Assembly (NCBI GenBank): GCA_945883235.1
Contig: CAMCXF010000018.1
Span: 1-57,345 of the forward strand
DNA from: Phenylobacterium deserti
GTDB lineage: Bacteria; Pseudomonadota; Alphaproteobacteria; Caulobacterales; Caulobacteraceae
Length of the DNA: 57,345 nt
Reading direction: 5' to 3'
The notes beneath the pieces were generated by a model, which was not told the origin of the DNA, ran no database searches, and saw nothing but the letters and a program-made list of their open reading frames with translations. The translations under genes and the position numbers were made by a program. Each line of letters opens with the position of its first letter. The first letter of the stretch is position 1. Below, piece after piece: positions 33,847-42,800 of this stretch.

Positions 33847-36063
33847 ATGGAATCAACTATTATGTATGATTTATTCAATATTCGACGGCTTCTGTCGACC
33901 GCGGGAACTGCAGCCCTCCTGACTGGTGCCATCGCCGGGCTCCCGGCCATGGCTTATGCCGCGGATGTCGGCGAGATCGTGGTGACCGCCCAGAAGCGGG
34001 CGCAGCTGGCGCAGGACGTTCCCGTGAGCATCTACGTGGCAACGGGCGAACAACTCGAGGCCCAGGGCCTGACCAGCGTGCAGGACTTCGGAAACACGGT
34101 CGCCGCTGTGAACATTGCTTCTGGCAACCCTGGCCAGATGCGGCTCACCATCCGCGGAATGGGCGATATCTCGGGTAGCAACCAGTCGTCCACCGTCAAC
34201 GGCTTCTATATCGACGAAACCGCAATATCCTATGTGTCAGGTTACATGCCCGAGGTTGGGCTGTTCGATATCGAGCGTATCGAAGTGCTGCGGGGTCCGC
34301 AGGGGACCCTCTTCGGTGATGGGTCCATGGGCGGTACGCTGCGGGTCATTACGAAAAAGCCGGACTCCACCCGCTATTTTGGGCGTTACAAGCTGAGCGG
34401 CTACTCAACCGAAGGCGGCGACGTGGGCTTTGGCGCCCAGGCCAGCGTGAACGTGCCGATCCAGAAGGACGTCCTGGCGACCACCGTTTCTGCAAGCTAT
34501 CGTAAGTTGCCCGGCTGGATCGATGTTCCGGACCTCCGCCGTAAGGATACAAATGAAGCCGATATTACAGACGTTCGCCTAGCGGCGCGCTATACACCGA
34601 CAGCACAGCTGGCAGTAGATTCGTCTTATCTCTACAGTCACAGCAAGACCTTCGATTTCCTCGGGACATCGCCCGGCAAGCTAGACCCGCGAACAGCCGG
34701 CAAGGCGTTCGGCGCGGGACCGGTGCTCGGGTTGTCGCCCACTGAATCCGAACTGCAAGTGGGCGCCGTCACCGTCAGCTACGACGTCGGCTTCGCCACC
34801 TTCATTTCGGCGTCCGCGATCACCAAATCGGCCAACGACCAGAGCCGGGATCTCTCCTCGGCGCTTCCCCTCGTCTTCCCACCTTCGTTTTTGCCGGGCG
34901 CAGATGCAAAGTTTACATATTCCGTCGGAAGCCGGGCGCTGAGCCAGGAATTCCGCCTAGTTTCCAACGGTGACAAGCAGCTTGACTGGACCGTCGGTGC
35001 CTACATCAAAGATGAGAAGCGGACCGTTGATGAGGGATTCGTCTTCACGATACCTGCGATAACGACGGTAGATGCGCCGAAATCGCACGCTGAACAGAAA
35101 GGCACCTCTTGGGCGGTTTTCGGCGACGCCGACTTCGCGGTCAACGATCGACTTTCGGTCCAGGCGGGTATTCGCTTCTTCTCCGACGACAAGGATTTCT
35201 CGGTCCGGCAGTTGACAGGCTCTGCGTTGCCCCTGGGCTTCGCGCCCGCCGGAGACCTACGGATCGGAAAGGATTCTGCAACCGCGACCTCGCCGAAGCT
35301 GGGCCTGACCTATAAGGTGAACAGCAAAGCAATGTTGTTCGCAAAATACGCCAAAGGCTTCAGGAGTGGCGGTACAAACACGGTTCCGGTCAAGTATACC
35401 TATGCGCCATCGGAATACGGGCCTGAAACCGTCGAAGCCTACGAGGCGGGCCTGAAATCCGAACTGGTGGCTGGCTGGTACCTCAACGCGTTTGTCTATC
35501 ATAACGATTGGAACGGCCTCCAACTGCCCTTCCGCACCGATGACGGGGTCTTCGGATTTACCCTGAATGCGGGGAAGGCATCGTCCGACGGTGCTGAACT
35601 GGAAACCGGATGGCAGATCGGAGAGCACCTCAAGACGTCGCTGGCTTACTCTTACATCGATGCTGCGATCGACAGCGATGTGCTCAACCACAACGGCAGC
35701 GTCGTTGCAAAGGCGGGCTCGAAGATCCCGCTCACGTCCAAAAATAAGATCGCCCTTTCGGGCAGCTACACGCAGGAACTTACGGACAAGCTGTCGGGTG
35801 TCCTTGACGCCCGATACACGTGGGCGTCGTCTAACTTCACGGATCCCGGTAATGCGCTGGACTACAAGAACGGCGCTTCCAACCAGCTCTTCATCGGCCT
35901 CGGACTTTCTGGCACCTGGGGATCGGTCAAGGTCTTTGCGGACAACGTCCTCAACGAACAAACGTCTCTCGCAAGATTTCCACCGGCTGGACCGCCTTTT
36001 TATGTTCTCTCGAACTACGCCCGGCCCCGTAACTTCGGCATCTCGTTCATTGGTTCATGGTGA
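33847..36063 (+). CDS. TonB-dependent receptor 1
   Basis: 738 residues: signal peptide (cut near AMAYAA), a TonB box-like start DVGEIVVTAQKR, a plug with IRGMGD and RIEVLRGPQGTLFGDGSMGG, then a 22-strand-type barrel ending ARPRNFGISFIGSW with the terminal aromatic. It imports a ligand across the outer membrane using TonB energy. The EIVVTAQKR type is abundant in sphingomonads and caulobacters and does not reveal the ligand. It follows the secretin gene by 59 bases and precedes two MFS carriers, so uptake from outer to inner membrane is a reasonable reading. No good ribosome site is seen; ATG 33862 is an alternative. Confidence 0.92.
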   Translation: MESTIMYDLFNIRRLLSTAGTAALLTGAIAGLPAMAYAADVGEIVVTAQKRAQLAQDVPVSIYVATGEQLEAQGLTSVQDFGNTVAAVNIASGNPGQMRLTIRGMGDISGSNQSSTVNGFYIDETAISYVSGYMPEVGLFDIERIEVLRGPQGTLFGDGSMGGTLRVITKKPDSTRYFGRYKLSGYSTEGGDVGFGAQASVNVPIQKDVLATTVSASYRKLPGWIDVPDLRRKDTNEADITDVRLAARYTPTAQLAVDSSYLYSHSKTFDFLGTSPGKLDPRTAGKAFGAGPVLGLSPTESELQVGAVTVSYDVGFATFISASAITKSANDQSRDLSSALPLVFPPSFLPGADAKFTYSVGSRALSQEFRLVSNGDKQLDWTVGAYIKDEKRTVDEGFVFTIPAITTVDAPKSHAEQKGTSWAVFGDADFAVNDRLSVQAGIRFFSDDKDFSVRQLTGSALPLGFAPAGDLRIGKDSATATSPKLGLTYKVNSKAMLFAKYAKGFRSGGTNTVPVKYTYAPSEYGPETVEAYEAGLKSELVAGWYLNAFVYHNDWNGLQLPFRTDDGVFGFTLNAGKASSDGAELETGWQIGEHLKTSLAYSYIDAAIDSDVLNHNGSVVAKAGSKIPLTSKNKIALSGSYTQELTDKLSGVLDARYTWASSNFTDPGNALDYKNGASNQLFIGLGLSGTWGSVKVFADNVLNEQTSLARFPPAGPPFYVLSNYARPRNFGISFIGSW

Positions 36064-36127
36064 CGGGCACCAAATGTAGATCTGCCGCTAGGCTAGGTAC
36101 GCGGTCGTGCGGCCGCGCTACCATAGC

Positions 36128-37465
36128 ATGACTACCCAGGCTCAGGCTGCAGTCGGTAAGTTGTCGTTGGCCGTCAGACGCCCCTGGTTGGTCCTAGCCG
36201 TGCTTATCGCGGCGACCTACGCAGGCGTACTGAACCGACAACTGCTGACACTTTCCACGGAGACGATAAAGACAGAACTACACCTCTCGGACATGAGAGT
36301 CGGCGTCATCATGGGCCTTGTCCCAGGGCTCGTGACTGGTATCGGTTCCCTGTTCTTTGGCGCTCTGGCCGACCGGGCACCCCGCCATTATGTCCTGGCA
36401 GGCAGTATCCTCTTCTGGTCTCTCGCCACAGCCGGGCTGGGCATATCAGGCAGCGTTATTGGCATAACGCTTGGCGTGGCTGCTCTGGCGTTGGGTGAAT
36501 CGGGGCTTGGTCCGATTGTCAACGCGATCATTCCTGATCTGTTTCGAGAACAGAGGCGGGTGCTTGCCAATTTCATCACGAGCGCCGCGGGCGCGATGGC
36601 GCTAGGCATTGCAACCATTATGGCAGGGCTCCTAATGGGGTTTGTTGAGGCAAACCGCAGCGGCTTTCCAGTCTCCCTTGCAATGATCCCGAACTGGAAG
36701 TTGTCCTTCTTGCTCGCTGCCGCGCTGGGTTTGCCAGTCGCAGCAGCGGTCCTCGGCATCGGCAAGTTACCCTCGACCGACGAAGGGGCTCAGGCAGCGA
36801 GCGAAAGCATTGGTCAATATGTTCGTCGTCACGGAATTGTGCTGCTGGGTCTATCGGGGTGCTTCGCAATGCAGGGTCTTGGGAGCGCGGCCTACCTGTC
36901 GTGGTTCCCAAGCTACTTGGTCCGGCGCTTCGGAATGAACCCTGCCGATGTAGGGCCACTGCTGGGAATTGTAATTCTCTGCGGCAGCTTGTTCGGGCTT
37001 CTGGTCACTTTTGGAGCGACGCGCTGGCTGTACGCACGACTCAAACACGGCTCGCCCTATTTACTATACCGCTTTGCTTTGCTGGCGGCAGTCGTACCTA
37101 CACTGGCGCTATTGATAGCGCCGACAGCGCACGTGGCGCTGGGATTGCTGTTTTGCATGCTGGCTCTGGTTGCAGGCGCAGGCGGACATATCCCAACCAT
37201 ATTGCAGGGTCTTATTCCAGGAAGATTTCGGGGACGGATTTTTGGTGCGATTACATTGTTGATGGGTTTAATTCCAGCGTTAGGCCCATCGTTGGTGGGC
37301 GCTATTTCAGACTACATAGGCTCTCCATCGATGGGTCTGATTGGTGGCATCTGCGCTGTAACGACAGTTGCATTTGTCCTCGCCGGCCTTTTGATGCACC
37401 TAATCTACAAATCAGCCGTCCTTGCTGCGGCCGATATTCGCCACCAGAGTAATTCTCTATGCTGA
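36128..37465 (+). CDS. MFS transporter (spinster-like), island copy 1
   Basis: 445 residues with 12 TM helices. TM1 contains YAGVLNRQLLTLSTETIK followed by LHLSDMRVGVIMG, and the loop after TM2 reads FGALADRAPRHYV, the MFS A-motif region. The same N-R/K-Q pattern and LSD segment occur in the next carrier and in the one at 52759, so these three are paralogous. It starts 64 bases after the receptor gene. The start ATG at 36128 lacks a clear ribosome site. Likely inner-membrane partner of TonB-dependent receptor 1; substrate unknown. Confidence 0.82.
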   Translation: MTTQAQAAVGKLSLAVRRPWLVLAVLIAATYAGVLNRQLLTLSTETIKTELHLSDMRVGVIMGLVPGLVTGIGSLFFGALADRAPRHYVLAGSILFWSLATAGLGISGSVIGITLGVAALALGESGLGPIVNAIIPDLFREQRRVLANFITSAAGAMALGIATIMAGLLMGFVEANRSGFPVSLAMIPNWKLSFLLAAALGLPVAAAVLGIGKLPSTDEGAQAASESIGQYVRRHGIVLLGLSGCFAMQGLGSAAYLSWFPSYLVRRFGMNPADVGPLLGIVILCGSLFGLLVTFGATRWLYARLKHGSPYLLYRFALLAAVVPTLALLIAPTAHVALGLLFCMLALVAGAGGHIPTILQGLIPGRFRGRIFGAITLLMGLIPALGPSLVGAISDYIGSPSMGLIGGICAVTTVAFVLAGLLMHLIYKSAVLAAADIRHQSNSLC

Positions 37466-37560
37466 CAATCCCAAAACGCGCCGCCTACGACGACAACGTG
37501 TGAGACTCAATACACTCACCGGATAGCCAGCAATTTAGCGCTCATTTTTCCAAGGTTCTG

Positions 37561-38895
37561 ATGTCAAAATCCATTGCTGAAAGATTTCGCCGTGCCGCCG
37601 TTTGGTTGCCGATATGGGTAATTGTAATTGTCTCGATCACCGCAAGTGTTAACAGGCAACTTATTGGCCTGATTGCGCAGTCTGTGAAGGTCGAATTCGG
37701 GTTAAGTGATACTCAACTCGGCGGAATTATCAGCGTCGTCAGCATTGTCGTCGCTTTGATTGTCCCTCTTCTAGCTCACATATCTGACAAATTTGATCGG
37801 CACAAATTCATGCTTGTCAGCATATTTGTCTGGTCTTTCGGCACAGCCACCTATGGATTGGCAACTGGTTATATAGGTTTATGCATCAGTTTTTTGGCGA
37901 TCGTGCTCGCCGAAACCAGTGTTGTACCGTTGTTCAATTCTATTATTGCAGATCGATATAGGGACGAACAACGCATTCAAGCAAATTTGATTTATTTTGC
38001 TGCTGGTGGTTTGACCACGGGCGTCGGATCTTTTATCGGGGGTTTGTTGTTGCATTGGTCTGCTCATAATATGAGCAGCGTTACGCATTTTTGGCCAGGA
38101 GCCTCAGAATGGCGCGTTGCAATGATCGCCACCGGTCTGATAGGCGTGCCCCTTGCCTGTATGACGCTGATACTTGGCAAAGACCAAAGGCAGTCTAACC
38201 ACAAATTAGTATCTAAAATTTCCTATTTTGCAGATTATTGGAAAAAAAACGGAAAATCAGTAGTTTATTTCTATCTTTCGAATGCGGGGTATTTCATTTG
38301 TGCCTCTGCCACGATGGGTTGGACGACTATTTACCTGTTAAGACATTTCGGGATGACACCTGCGGAATTGGGTATGCGTATCGGAATCGTTATTGGAATT
38401 GCCGATGTTTTTGGCATTATTCTAGGATTCATAGCGATTAAGAAGCTCTATCGTGTTCTGGGTCCTGTCGCTCCGAGATACATATTTCAATTTTCTATCT
38501 GCTGTATTGCCTTAACTTACATACCCTTGATGGCGGCGAAAACATCATGGACATTTCTTGTCTTTCTCGGAGTACAGAACTTTTTTGCAACATTTGGCAC
38601 GGCCAGTTTTAGTAACATGGCTCAGGATTTGTCGATGCCCGGTGTTCGTGCAAAAATATTCAGTGTTGGTTCTCTCATATCAAGTCTTGCATTCGTTCCA
38701 GGGCCACTTCTCGTCGGAATGATATCTGATCACCTCGGGCAGGATCCGAGAGTCGTGCTGTGGTCGATCATCATTGTGTCGGTGCCTGCACTTTTCATGA
38801 GTTTTCTGCTTTATAGCTTAACGAACAAAAATTTCTTGCTGACTGTCCAGACTCTGCGGGCCCTCGAGCAAGATCAGCAGGCGAAGGCGGGCTGA
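37561..38895 (+). CDS. MFS transporter (spinster-like), island copy 2, AT-rich
   Basis: 444 residues, 12 TM helices, with SVNRQLIGLIAQSVK in TM1, LSDTQLGGII and HISDKFDRHKF in the A-motif loop. It is a paralogue of the preceding carrier, but its DNA is much richer in A+T than anything before it (for example 38221-38460), with many AAA, ATT and TTT codons. That suggests separate acquisition. AAGG lies five bases before the ATG. The gene ends the plus-strand run; the next genes are convergent. Substrate unknown. Confidence 0.82.
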   Translation: MSKSIAERFRRAAVWLPIWVIVIVSITASVNRQLIGLIAQSVKVEFGLSDTQLGGIISVVSIVVALIVPLLAHISDKFDRHKFMLVSIFVWSFGTATYGLATGYIGLCISFLAIVLAETSVVPLFNSIIADRYRDEQRIQANLIYFAAGGLTTGVGSFIGGLLLHWSAHNMSSVTHFWPGASEWRVAMIATGLIGVPLACMTLILGKDQRQSNHKLVSKISYFADYWKKNGKSVVYFYLSNAGYFICASATMGWTTIYLLRHFGMTPAELGMRIGIVIGIADVFGIILGFIAIKKLYRVLGPVAPRYIFQFSICCIALTYIPLMAAKTSWTFLVFLGVQNFFATFGTASFSNMAQDLSMPGVRAKIFSVGSLISSLAFVPGPLLVGMISDHLGQDPRVVLWSIIIVSVPALFMSFLLYSLTNKNFLLTVQTLRALEQDQQAKAG

Positions 38896-38896
38896 T

Positions 38897-38921
38897 ACCT
38901 GTGGGTGGTCCGCGCACAGGT
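38897..38921. terminator. Hairpin between convergent MFS and PLP-enzyme genes
   Basis: ACCTGTG and CACAGGT form a perfect 7-bp stem with an 11-base loop starting three bases after the MFS stop. No clear T-run follows, so terminator function is only likely from its position in an 85-base convergent gap. Confidence 0.35.
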
Positions 38922-38980
38922 CGACGGAATTTGGGTCGACGCTGACGCCTGATGGGGTGCCGTCGGCGCGGCGAGGGTTT

Positions 38981-40204
38981 TCACGCCTCTAGCAGCCGCT
39001 CGCTGAACGCGCCCCTCATGCAGTGGTCCGAGCTCATGGCCGCCGCATAGCCGCCGGTGTTCAGCAGAGCGATGCGGTCTCCCTCGGCCAACGCCGGCAT
39101 CGGCTGCTCAGCCGCCCAGATGTCCAGCGCCTCGTTGATGTTCCCGGCGATCGTCACCGGCCGCCAGGTCTCGGGATCCGGCGTCCGCGGAATGCAGGCC
39201 ACCGGCTCGCAAGGCAGGTCGTAAAAGGCAGGTTCGGGTGCCAGGTTGAACCCTCCGTCGACGCTGGCAAATACGACGTCACACTTCATCTCGACGTTGG
39301 TCACTGATAGCACGAGGAGACCTGCATCCTTGACGATGTAGTCGCCGGGCTCGACGGCGAGGGTCACGTTCCGACCGCTGAGGTGCCGCTTCAGGATTGC
39401 CGCCCAGCGCGCCATGTCCAGGGCCACATCGCCGGCCCGGTGCGGCAGGCCCAGCCCGCCGCCGAGGTTTACCGTGGTCACGTCCGGCAGGTCGTCCAGG
39501 AAGGCCAGGCCCGCCGCCACTGCGGCCTCCCAGTCCGCGAGTTGCCCGTCGAGATACCCGCAGCCGACGTGAAAGTGCAGGGTGCGGATCGTCAGACCAT
39601 GCGCCCGCGCCGTCGCCAGCGCCTCGCCCCATTGCTCGCGATAGATCCCGAACTTGGTGACATGCTGGCCAGCGTAGGTGAGGCGCTCGTTATCTGCGTA
39701 GCCCACACCCAGCGCGGGATTGACCCGCACGCCGATGTCGCGGCCGGGCGTATGTTCACCGACCCGGCGGATCATGCCGATCCCGTCGCAGTTGATGTTG
39801 AGCTCGGGGTGGGCCAACAGTCGCTGCAGGTCTCGATTCGAGACGCCCGTGCCGGTGAAGCTGATGTCGGCGGCGGCGAACCCGCAGGCCAGGGCCCGGT
39901 CCAGCTCATTGGGCGAACAGATATCCACGCCGCACAGCCCGGAGCGCGCCAAGGCCCGAAGCAGCGGCTCGAACCGGTTTGCCTTCATGGCGTAGTACAG
40001 CCGGAATTGCTGCCCCGTCTGCGCCAGTCCTTCGCGCACCCGCCCCATGTTCGTCATCACCCGAGCCTGGCTGTACAGAAAGAGCGGCCCATCGACCGCG
40101 GCTGCCAGCCCCGCTACGTCATGGCCCGCAAAATTGAGCCGGCCGTCCACGAATCCCAGGTCGTCTCGCGCCCACCAGAACCCGCTGGACTTCGGCGACC
40201 TCAC
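38981..40204 (-). CDS. Fold-III PLP decarboxylase-like enzyme lacking catalytic Cys
   Basis: 407 residues of the diaminopimelate/ornithine decarboxylase family: PLP lysine Lys74 in YYAMKAN, HFHVGCG, the Gly-rich NLGGGLG, EPGDYIVKDAG and GGYAAAM. In these enzymes a cysteine in a GPxCxxxD motif protonates the product; here the motif reads AGNINEALD with Asn357 in its place. This suggests a changed outcome, such as decarboxylation-transamination, or a different substrate. The ATG overlaps the stop of the SET-protein gene by four bases. It is the last gene of a three-gene unit with a RsbW-like kinase, an unusual pairing. Confidence 0.83.
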   Translation of the reverse strand: MRSPKSSGFWWARDDLGFVDGRLNFAGHDVAGLAAAVDGPLFLYSQARVMTNMGRVREGLAQTGQQFRLYYAMKANRFEPLLRALARSGLCGVDICSPNELDRALACGFAAADISFTGTGVSNRDLQRLLAHPELNINCDGIGMIRRVGEHTPGRDIGVRVNPALGVGYADNERLTYAGQHVTKFGIYREQWGEALATARAHGLTIRTLHFHVGCGYLDGQLADWEAAVAAGLAFLDDLPDVTTVNLGGGLGLPHRAGDVALDMARWAAILKRHLSGRNVTLAVEPGDYIVKDAGLLVLSVTNVEMKCDVVFASVDGGFNLAPEPAFYDLPCEPVACIPRTPDPETWRPVTIAGNINEALDIWAAEQPMPALAEGDRIALLNTGGYAAAMSSDHCMRGAFSERLLEA

Positions 40205-40656
40205 AAGCCCTCTTCGGCAAGCCAGGCCCGCCCTTCGGCGCTCATTGGTTCAGCGCGACCGATGATCCATCGCCGGCAATTCGCCGCGCCGCAGTGGCAG
40301 GCGAACTGGCGGTAGAGCACGTCCTCGGTGACCGCGTAGTCGATGGTCAATGCGTCGCCAGCCGGCGTATCGCGCAGCGTCACCAGCTCGAAACGGTCCA
40401 TGTCGAGCCGACAGTTGGGATCGCAACTGTGGGACAGATACCCGATGATGCGCGTCCCCGAGATATGCCGACCTGGCCCCACCTGCAGGGTGTGCTGGCT
40501 CAGCTCTGGCCCGATAATCCCGTTGAATTGATGGATGGCCTCATGCGCCGTTCGGGCGACGAGGGTGTGAACGCCAAGCCCGCAACGTTCACCGGCGTCA
40601 AAGACACCAAGGCCCTCCGCCGCATCCACCAGTTCGGGCATGGCTGACGCCATCAT
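40201..40656 (-). CDS. SET-domain methyltransferase
   Basis: About 151 residues, a minimal SET protein: GLGVHTLVART near the start, NGIIG, the cofactor motif YLSHSCDPNC, IDYAVTED, and a post-SET-like cysteine cluster in FACHCGAANCRRW that would hold zinc with the distal Cys. SET enzymes methylate lysine side chains with S-adenosylmethionine; bacterial ones may act on proteins or small amines. The start is uncertain: ATG at 40656 is taken, with a TTG at 40677 and an ATG at 40641 possible. It lies between a RsbW-like gene and the PLP enzyme, which it overlaps by four bases, so both enzymes may act on one lysine- or ornithine-related target. Confidence 0.82.
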   Translation of the reverse strand: MMASAMPELVDAAEGLGVFDAGERCGLGVHTLVARTAHEAIHQFNGIIGPELSQHTLQVGPGRHISGTRIIGYLSHSCDPNCRLDMDRFELVTLRDTPAGDALTIDYAVTEDVLYRQFACHCGAANCRRWIIGRAEPMSAEGRAWLAEEGL

Positions 40657-40697
40657 GCTGTTGTGGCCCGCCGCCAATTGCCTTCAATCCTAGACCG

Positions 40698-41132
40698 TCA
40701 GTTAGACGGCGAATGTGACGAATAAGCCTTCGAGAAACACAATCGGTTGAGTCCGTCAACGCGGTCATAGGCGACGGTGTCCATCAGCGTGCGCACCAGA
40801 TGGATACCCAGGCCGCCGATTGCCCGGTCCTCGACGGCCAGGCCTGTGTCCGGGATCGCTCGCTCAAGGGGGTTGAACGCGATACCGTTGTCGATCAGCT
40901 GCATGGAGATTCGACCATCCGTCAGGCTGGCAGATACCTCCACCGTGGGCGGATCACCCTCCTGAGCGCCATGGTCCAACGTATTGCTGATCAATTCGTC
41001 CGCGGCGATCATCACCGGGGCGATAGCGGAGGCTGGCACGCCGCAGGCGTCAAGATGGGCTTCGAGGGCTTCCAGTACCTTGGGGAAACCGGCGCGGCCA
41101 CCGGAGAGTATGCGGGAGAAGTCCGATATCAT
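40698..41132 (-). CDS. RsbW-like anti-sigma/serine kinase (HATPase)
   Basis: 144 residues, a stand-alone GHKL ATPase: ADELISNTLDHG (N box with Glu and Asn), QLIDNGIAFNP (G1) and GGLGIHLVRTLMD (G2). Such proteins bind a sigma factor or other target and phosphorylate a STAS antagonist on serine. GGGGGG about eight bases upstream favours the ATG at 41132 over one ten codons earlier. A STAS gene starts 118 bases away in the opposite direction and a SpoIIE phosphatase lies 6 kb away, completing a partner-switching set. No sigma factor gene is in the window. Confidence 0.88.
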   Translation of the reverse strand: MISDFSRILSGGRAGFPKVLEALEAHLDACGVPASAIAPVMIAADELISNTLDHGAQEGDPPTVEVSASLTDGRISMQLIDNGIAFNPLERAIPDTGLAVEDRAIGGLGIHLVRTLMDTVAYDRVDGLNRLCFSKAYSSHSPSN

Positions 41133-41249
41133 ACCGCCCGCCCCCCTACGGAGATCCACCATCTAACCATAAACCGCGTGGAATTATATCTCAATCTCCA
41201 CGATACTACGCTGCGCCGCCAGTCGTGGCGGCAGGATCGGGCGGCACCA

Positions 41250-41582
41250 ATGGACATCAGTGAAGAGACCCGTGGCGGCGTCCTGGTCGTGACGGCCTCC
41301 GGTCGGCTCGACAGCAACACCGCCAGCGTCCTCCAGGCCATGCTACCGACCCGGGTGCAGTCGAACCCGGCCACCATCCTGGACCTCGCCGAGATGGCTT
41401 ATGTCAGCTCCGCGGGGCTGCGTGTGCTGCTCATCGCCGCCAAGGCCGCCCGGTCGAACGGCCATCGGCTGGTGTTGACCGGCCTGTCGGACTCGGTTCG
41501 CGAGGTGTTCGACATCAGCGGCTTTACCACCATCTTCACCATCGAGGCGGATGTAGACTCAGGGCTGGCTGCTCTCGCCTAG
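41250..41582 (+). CDS. STAS-domain anti-sigma-factor antagonist
   Basis: 110 residues, one STAS domain: VLVVTASGRLDSNTASVLQ, LDLAEMAYVSSAGLRVLL and VREVFDISGFTTIF. The Ser-Ser-Ala-Gly site in YVSSAGLR is the conserved phosphoacceptor region of SpoIIAA/RsbV. It should be phosphorylated by the neighbouring RsbW-like kinase and dephosphorylated by a SpoIIE-type phosphatase. It is divergent from the kinase gene, and its last 24 bases overlap the end of the convergent sensor gene. The ATG is chosen because the family fold starts there; the ribosome site is weak. Confidence 0.88.
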   Translation: MDISEETRGGVLVVTASGRLDSNTASVLQAMLPTRVQSNPATILDLAEMAYVSSAGLRVLLIAAKAARSNGHRLVLTGLSDSVREVFDISGFTTIFTIEADVDSGLAALA

Positions 41583-42800
41583 CACTGCGACAAAACCGCT
41601 GGCCTCCAGCAGGATCACAAGATCGGCGGCGATCGCGTCCGCCGAAAGTCCTGTGGCGCGGGCGGCATAGACCTCCGCCTTGCCACCGTTTGTACCGTCC
41701 AGTAGGGCCAGGACAACGGGCACGGCCCCGTCGTCCCCGGCTGACCATTCCCGCCACTCGACCCGCGTGAGGGCAAACGCCCGCTGCCCCAAACTGACGG
41801 CGTCTGCTGTCGAACCGGTAAGCGCCTCGTGCTCGAAATAGCGCTGCGCCGAGCGCGCCCGGGCCAGCGCCTCGGCCGGTCCATCGCCGGCGCATTCGCC
41901 CAGTACCAACGCGCCTCGCCCCTCCCGTTCGCAGAGGGCGAAGAAGCATCCGGCGGGCGGATCGCCCAGAGTCCGTATTGCCACCGCCCGACCGGCGGCG
42001 GTCGCAGAGCATGGAGGAAAGGCGCTCTGGCGGAAGTCGGCGACGGCGCCTGCCTCGTCGCGCTCGCGGTCACGGGCAGCGAGTTCCCGGTCACCGCGGG
42101 TCATGCGCCCGGCGACGCTGGTCTGCATGAGGCGTACGGCCTGGGCCAGCTCGAGGGTCTCGCGGATCGCTAGGCCCTCGAAAGACACCGGCGGGCCGCC
42201 CTTCCGTATCGCCTCGATCATGGCGCTATTGCGCAACAGCTCCCGCCGGATCCTGGACGCGACCAACGAGGCCAACAGCAAGCCCACCAGCCCGGCACCG
42301 GCCAACAGCCCGGCGATTAGCCGCTCCAGGCCCGCCACCTGGGCGAACAGCGCCTCAGCGTCGATCTGGGCGATGACGTAGTCCCCCCGCCCGGTTGGCA
42401 CGAGGGCGGTCGCCACACGGTATCCGGCGGCGTTGGCCCGTATCGGCAGGGCCGTCGGCACCGTCGGGGCCGACAGGTTCTCCAGACTGGCCTGGGTCCC
42501 TGGGCCAGCGATCCGCAGCGGCGCCTGGCCCGGGGTGACGATGTAGAGGCCGTCCAGCCCGGTGATGTTGGAAGTGGCCAACCGGATCGCCTTGTTCCGT
42601 CCAGGCTCGGCGAGGGCCCGCGCCAGGTTATCACTGGAGGCGGCGAAGGCCGCGGTTGTCACTGCCGCCGCCAGGGCCTGGTTCTCTAGCCCGCGGGCGG
42701 CTTCGCCCCGTTCCCACAGGTAGAGCAGCGCGCCGTTGACGCCGGCCAGCAGCAGGAATAGCGGCCCGATCAGCAACAGGAAGATGCCTCGGGTGGTCAT
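41559..42800 (-). CDS. Membrane sensor with degenerate SpoIIE-like domain (1)
   Basis: 413 residues: TM1 (about 5-27), a periplasmic sensor region of about 130 residues, TM2 (about 165-187), a linker helix and a C-terminal domain. The C-terminal part aligns by eye with the SpoIIE phosphatase at 47198: RQSAFPP matches the MLPRTFPP segment, and GECAGDGPAEALARA stands where GDVSGKGVPAALFMA occurs. The metal-binding Asp of GDLYDY is lost (GCFFAL). It is therefore probably a catalytically dead phosphatase that still binds a partner. The ATG overlaps the previous stop by four bases. Alternative: an unrelated two-TM sensor. Confidence 0.6.
   Translation of the reverse strand: MTTRGIFLLLIGPLFLLLAGVNGALLYLWERGEAARGLENQALAAAVTTAAFAASSDNLARALAEPGRNKAIRLATSNITGLDGLYIVTPGQAPLRIAGPGTQASLENLSAPTVPTALPIRANAAGYRVATALVPTGRGDYVIAQIDAEALFAQVAGLERLIAGLLAGAGLVGLLLASLVASRIRRELLRNSAMIEAIRKGGPPVSFEGLAIRETLELAQAVRLMQTSVAGRMTRGDRELAARDRERDEAGAVADFRQSAFPPCSATAAGRAVAIRTLGDPPAGCFFALCEREGRGALVLGECAGDGPAEALARARSAQRYFEHEALTGSTADAVSLGQRAFALTRVEWREWSAGDDGAVPVVLALLDGTNGGKAEVYAARATGLSADAIAADLVILLEASGFVAVLGESSQP

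Noticed and set aside
28184..38895. Lasso peptide, lanthipeptide or siderophore synthetase cluster
   Set aside because: No asparagine-synthetase-like cyclase, LanM/LanB/LanC, radical-SAM, YcaO or NRPS gene is seen; only the exporter type suggests a peptide.
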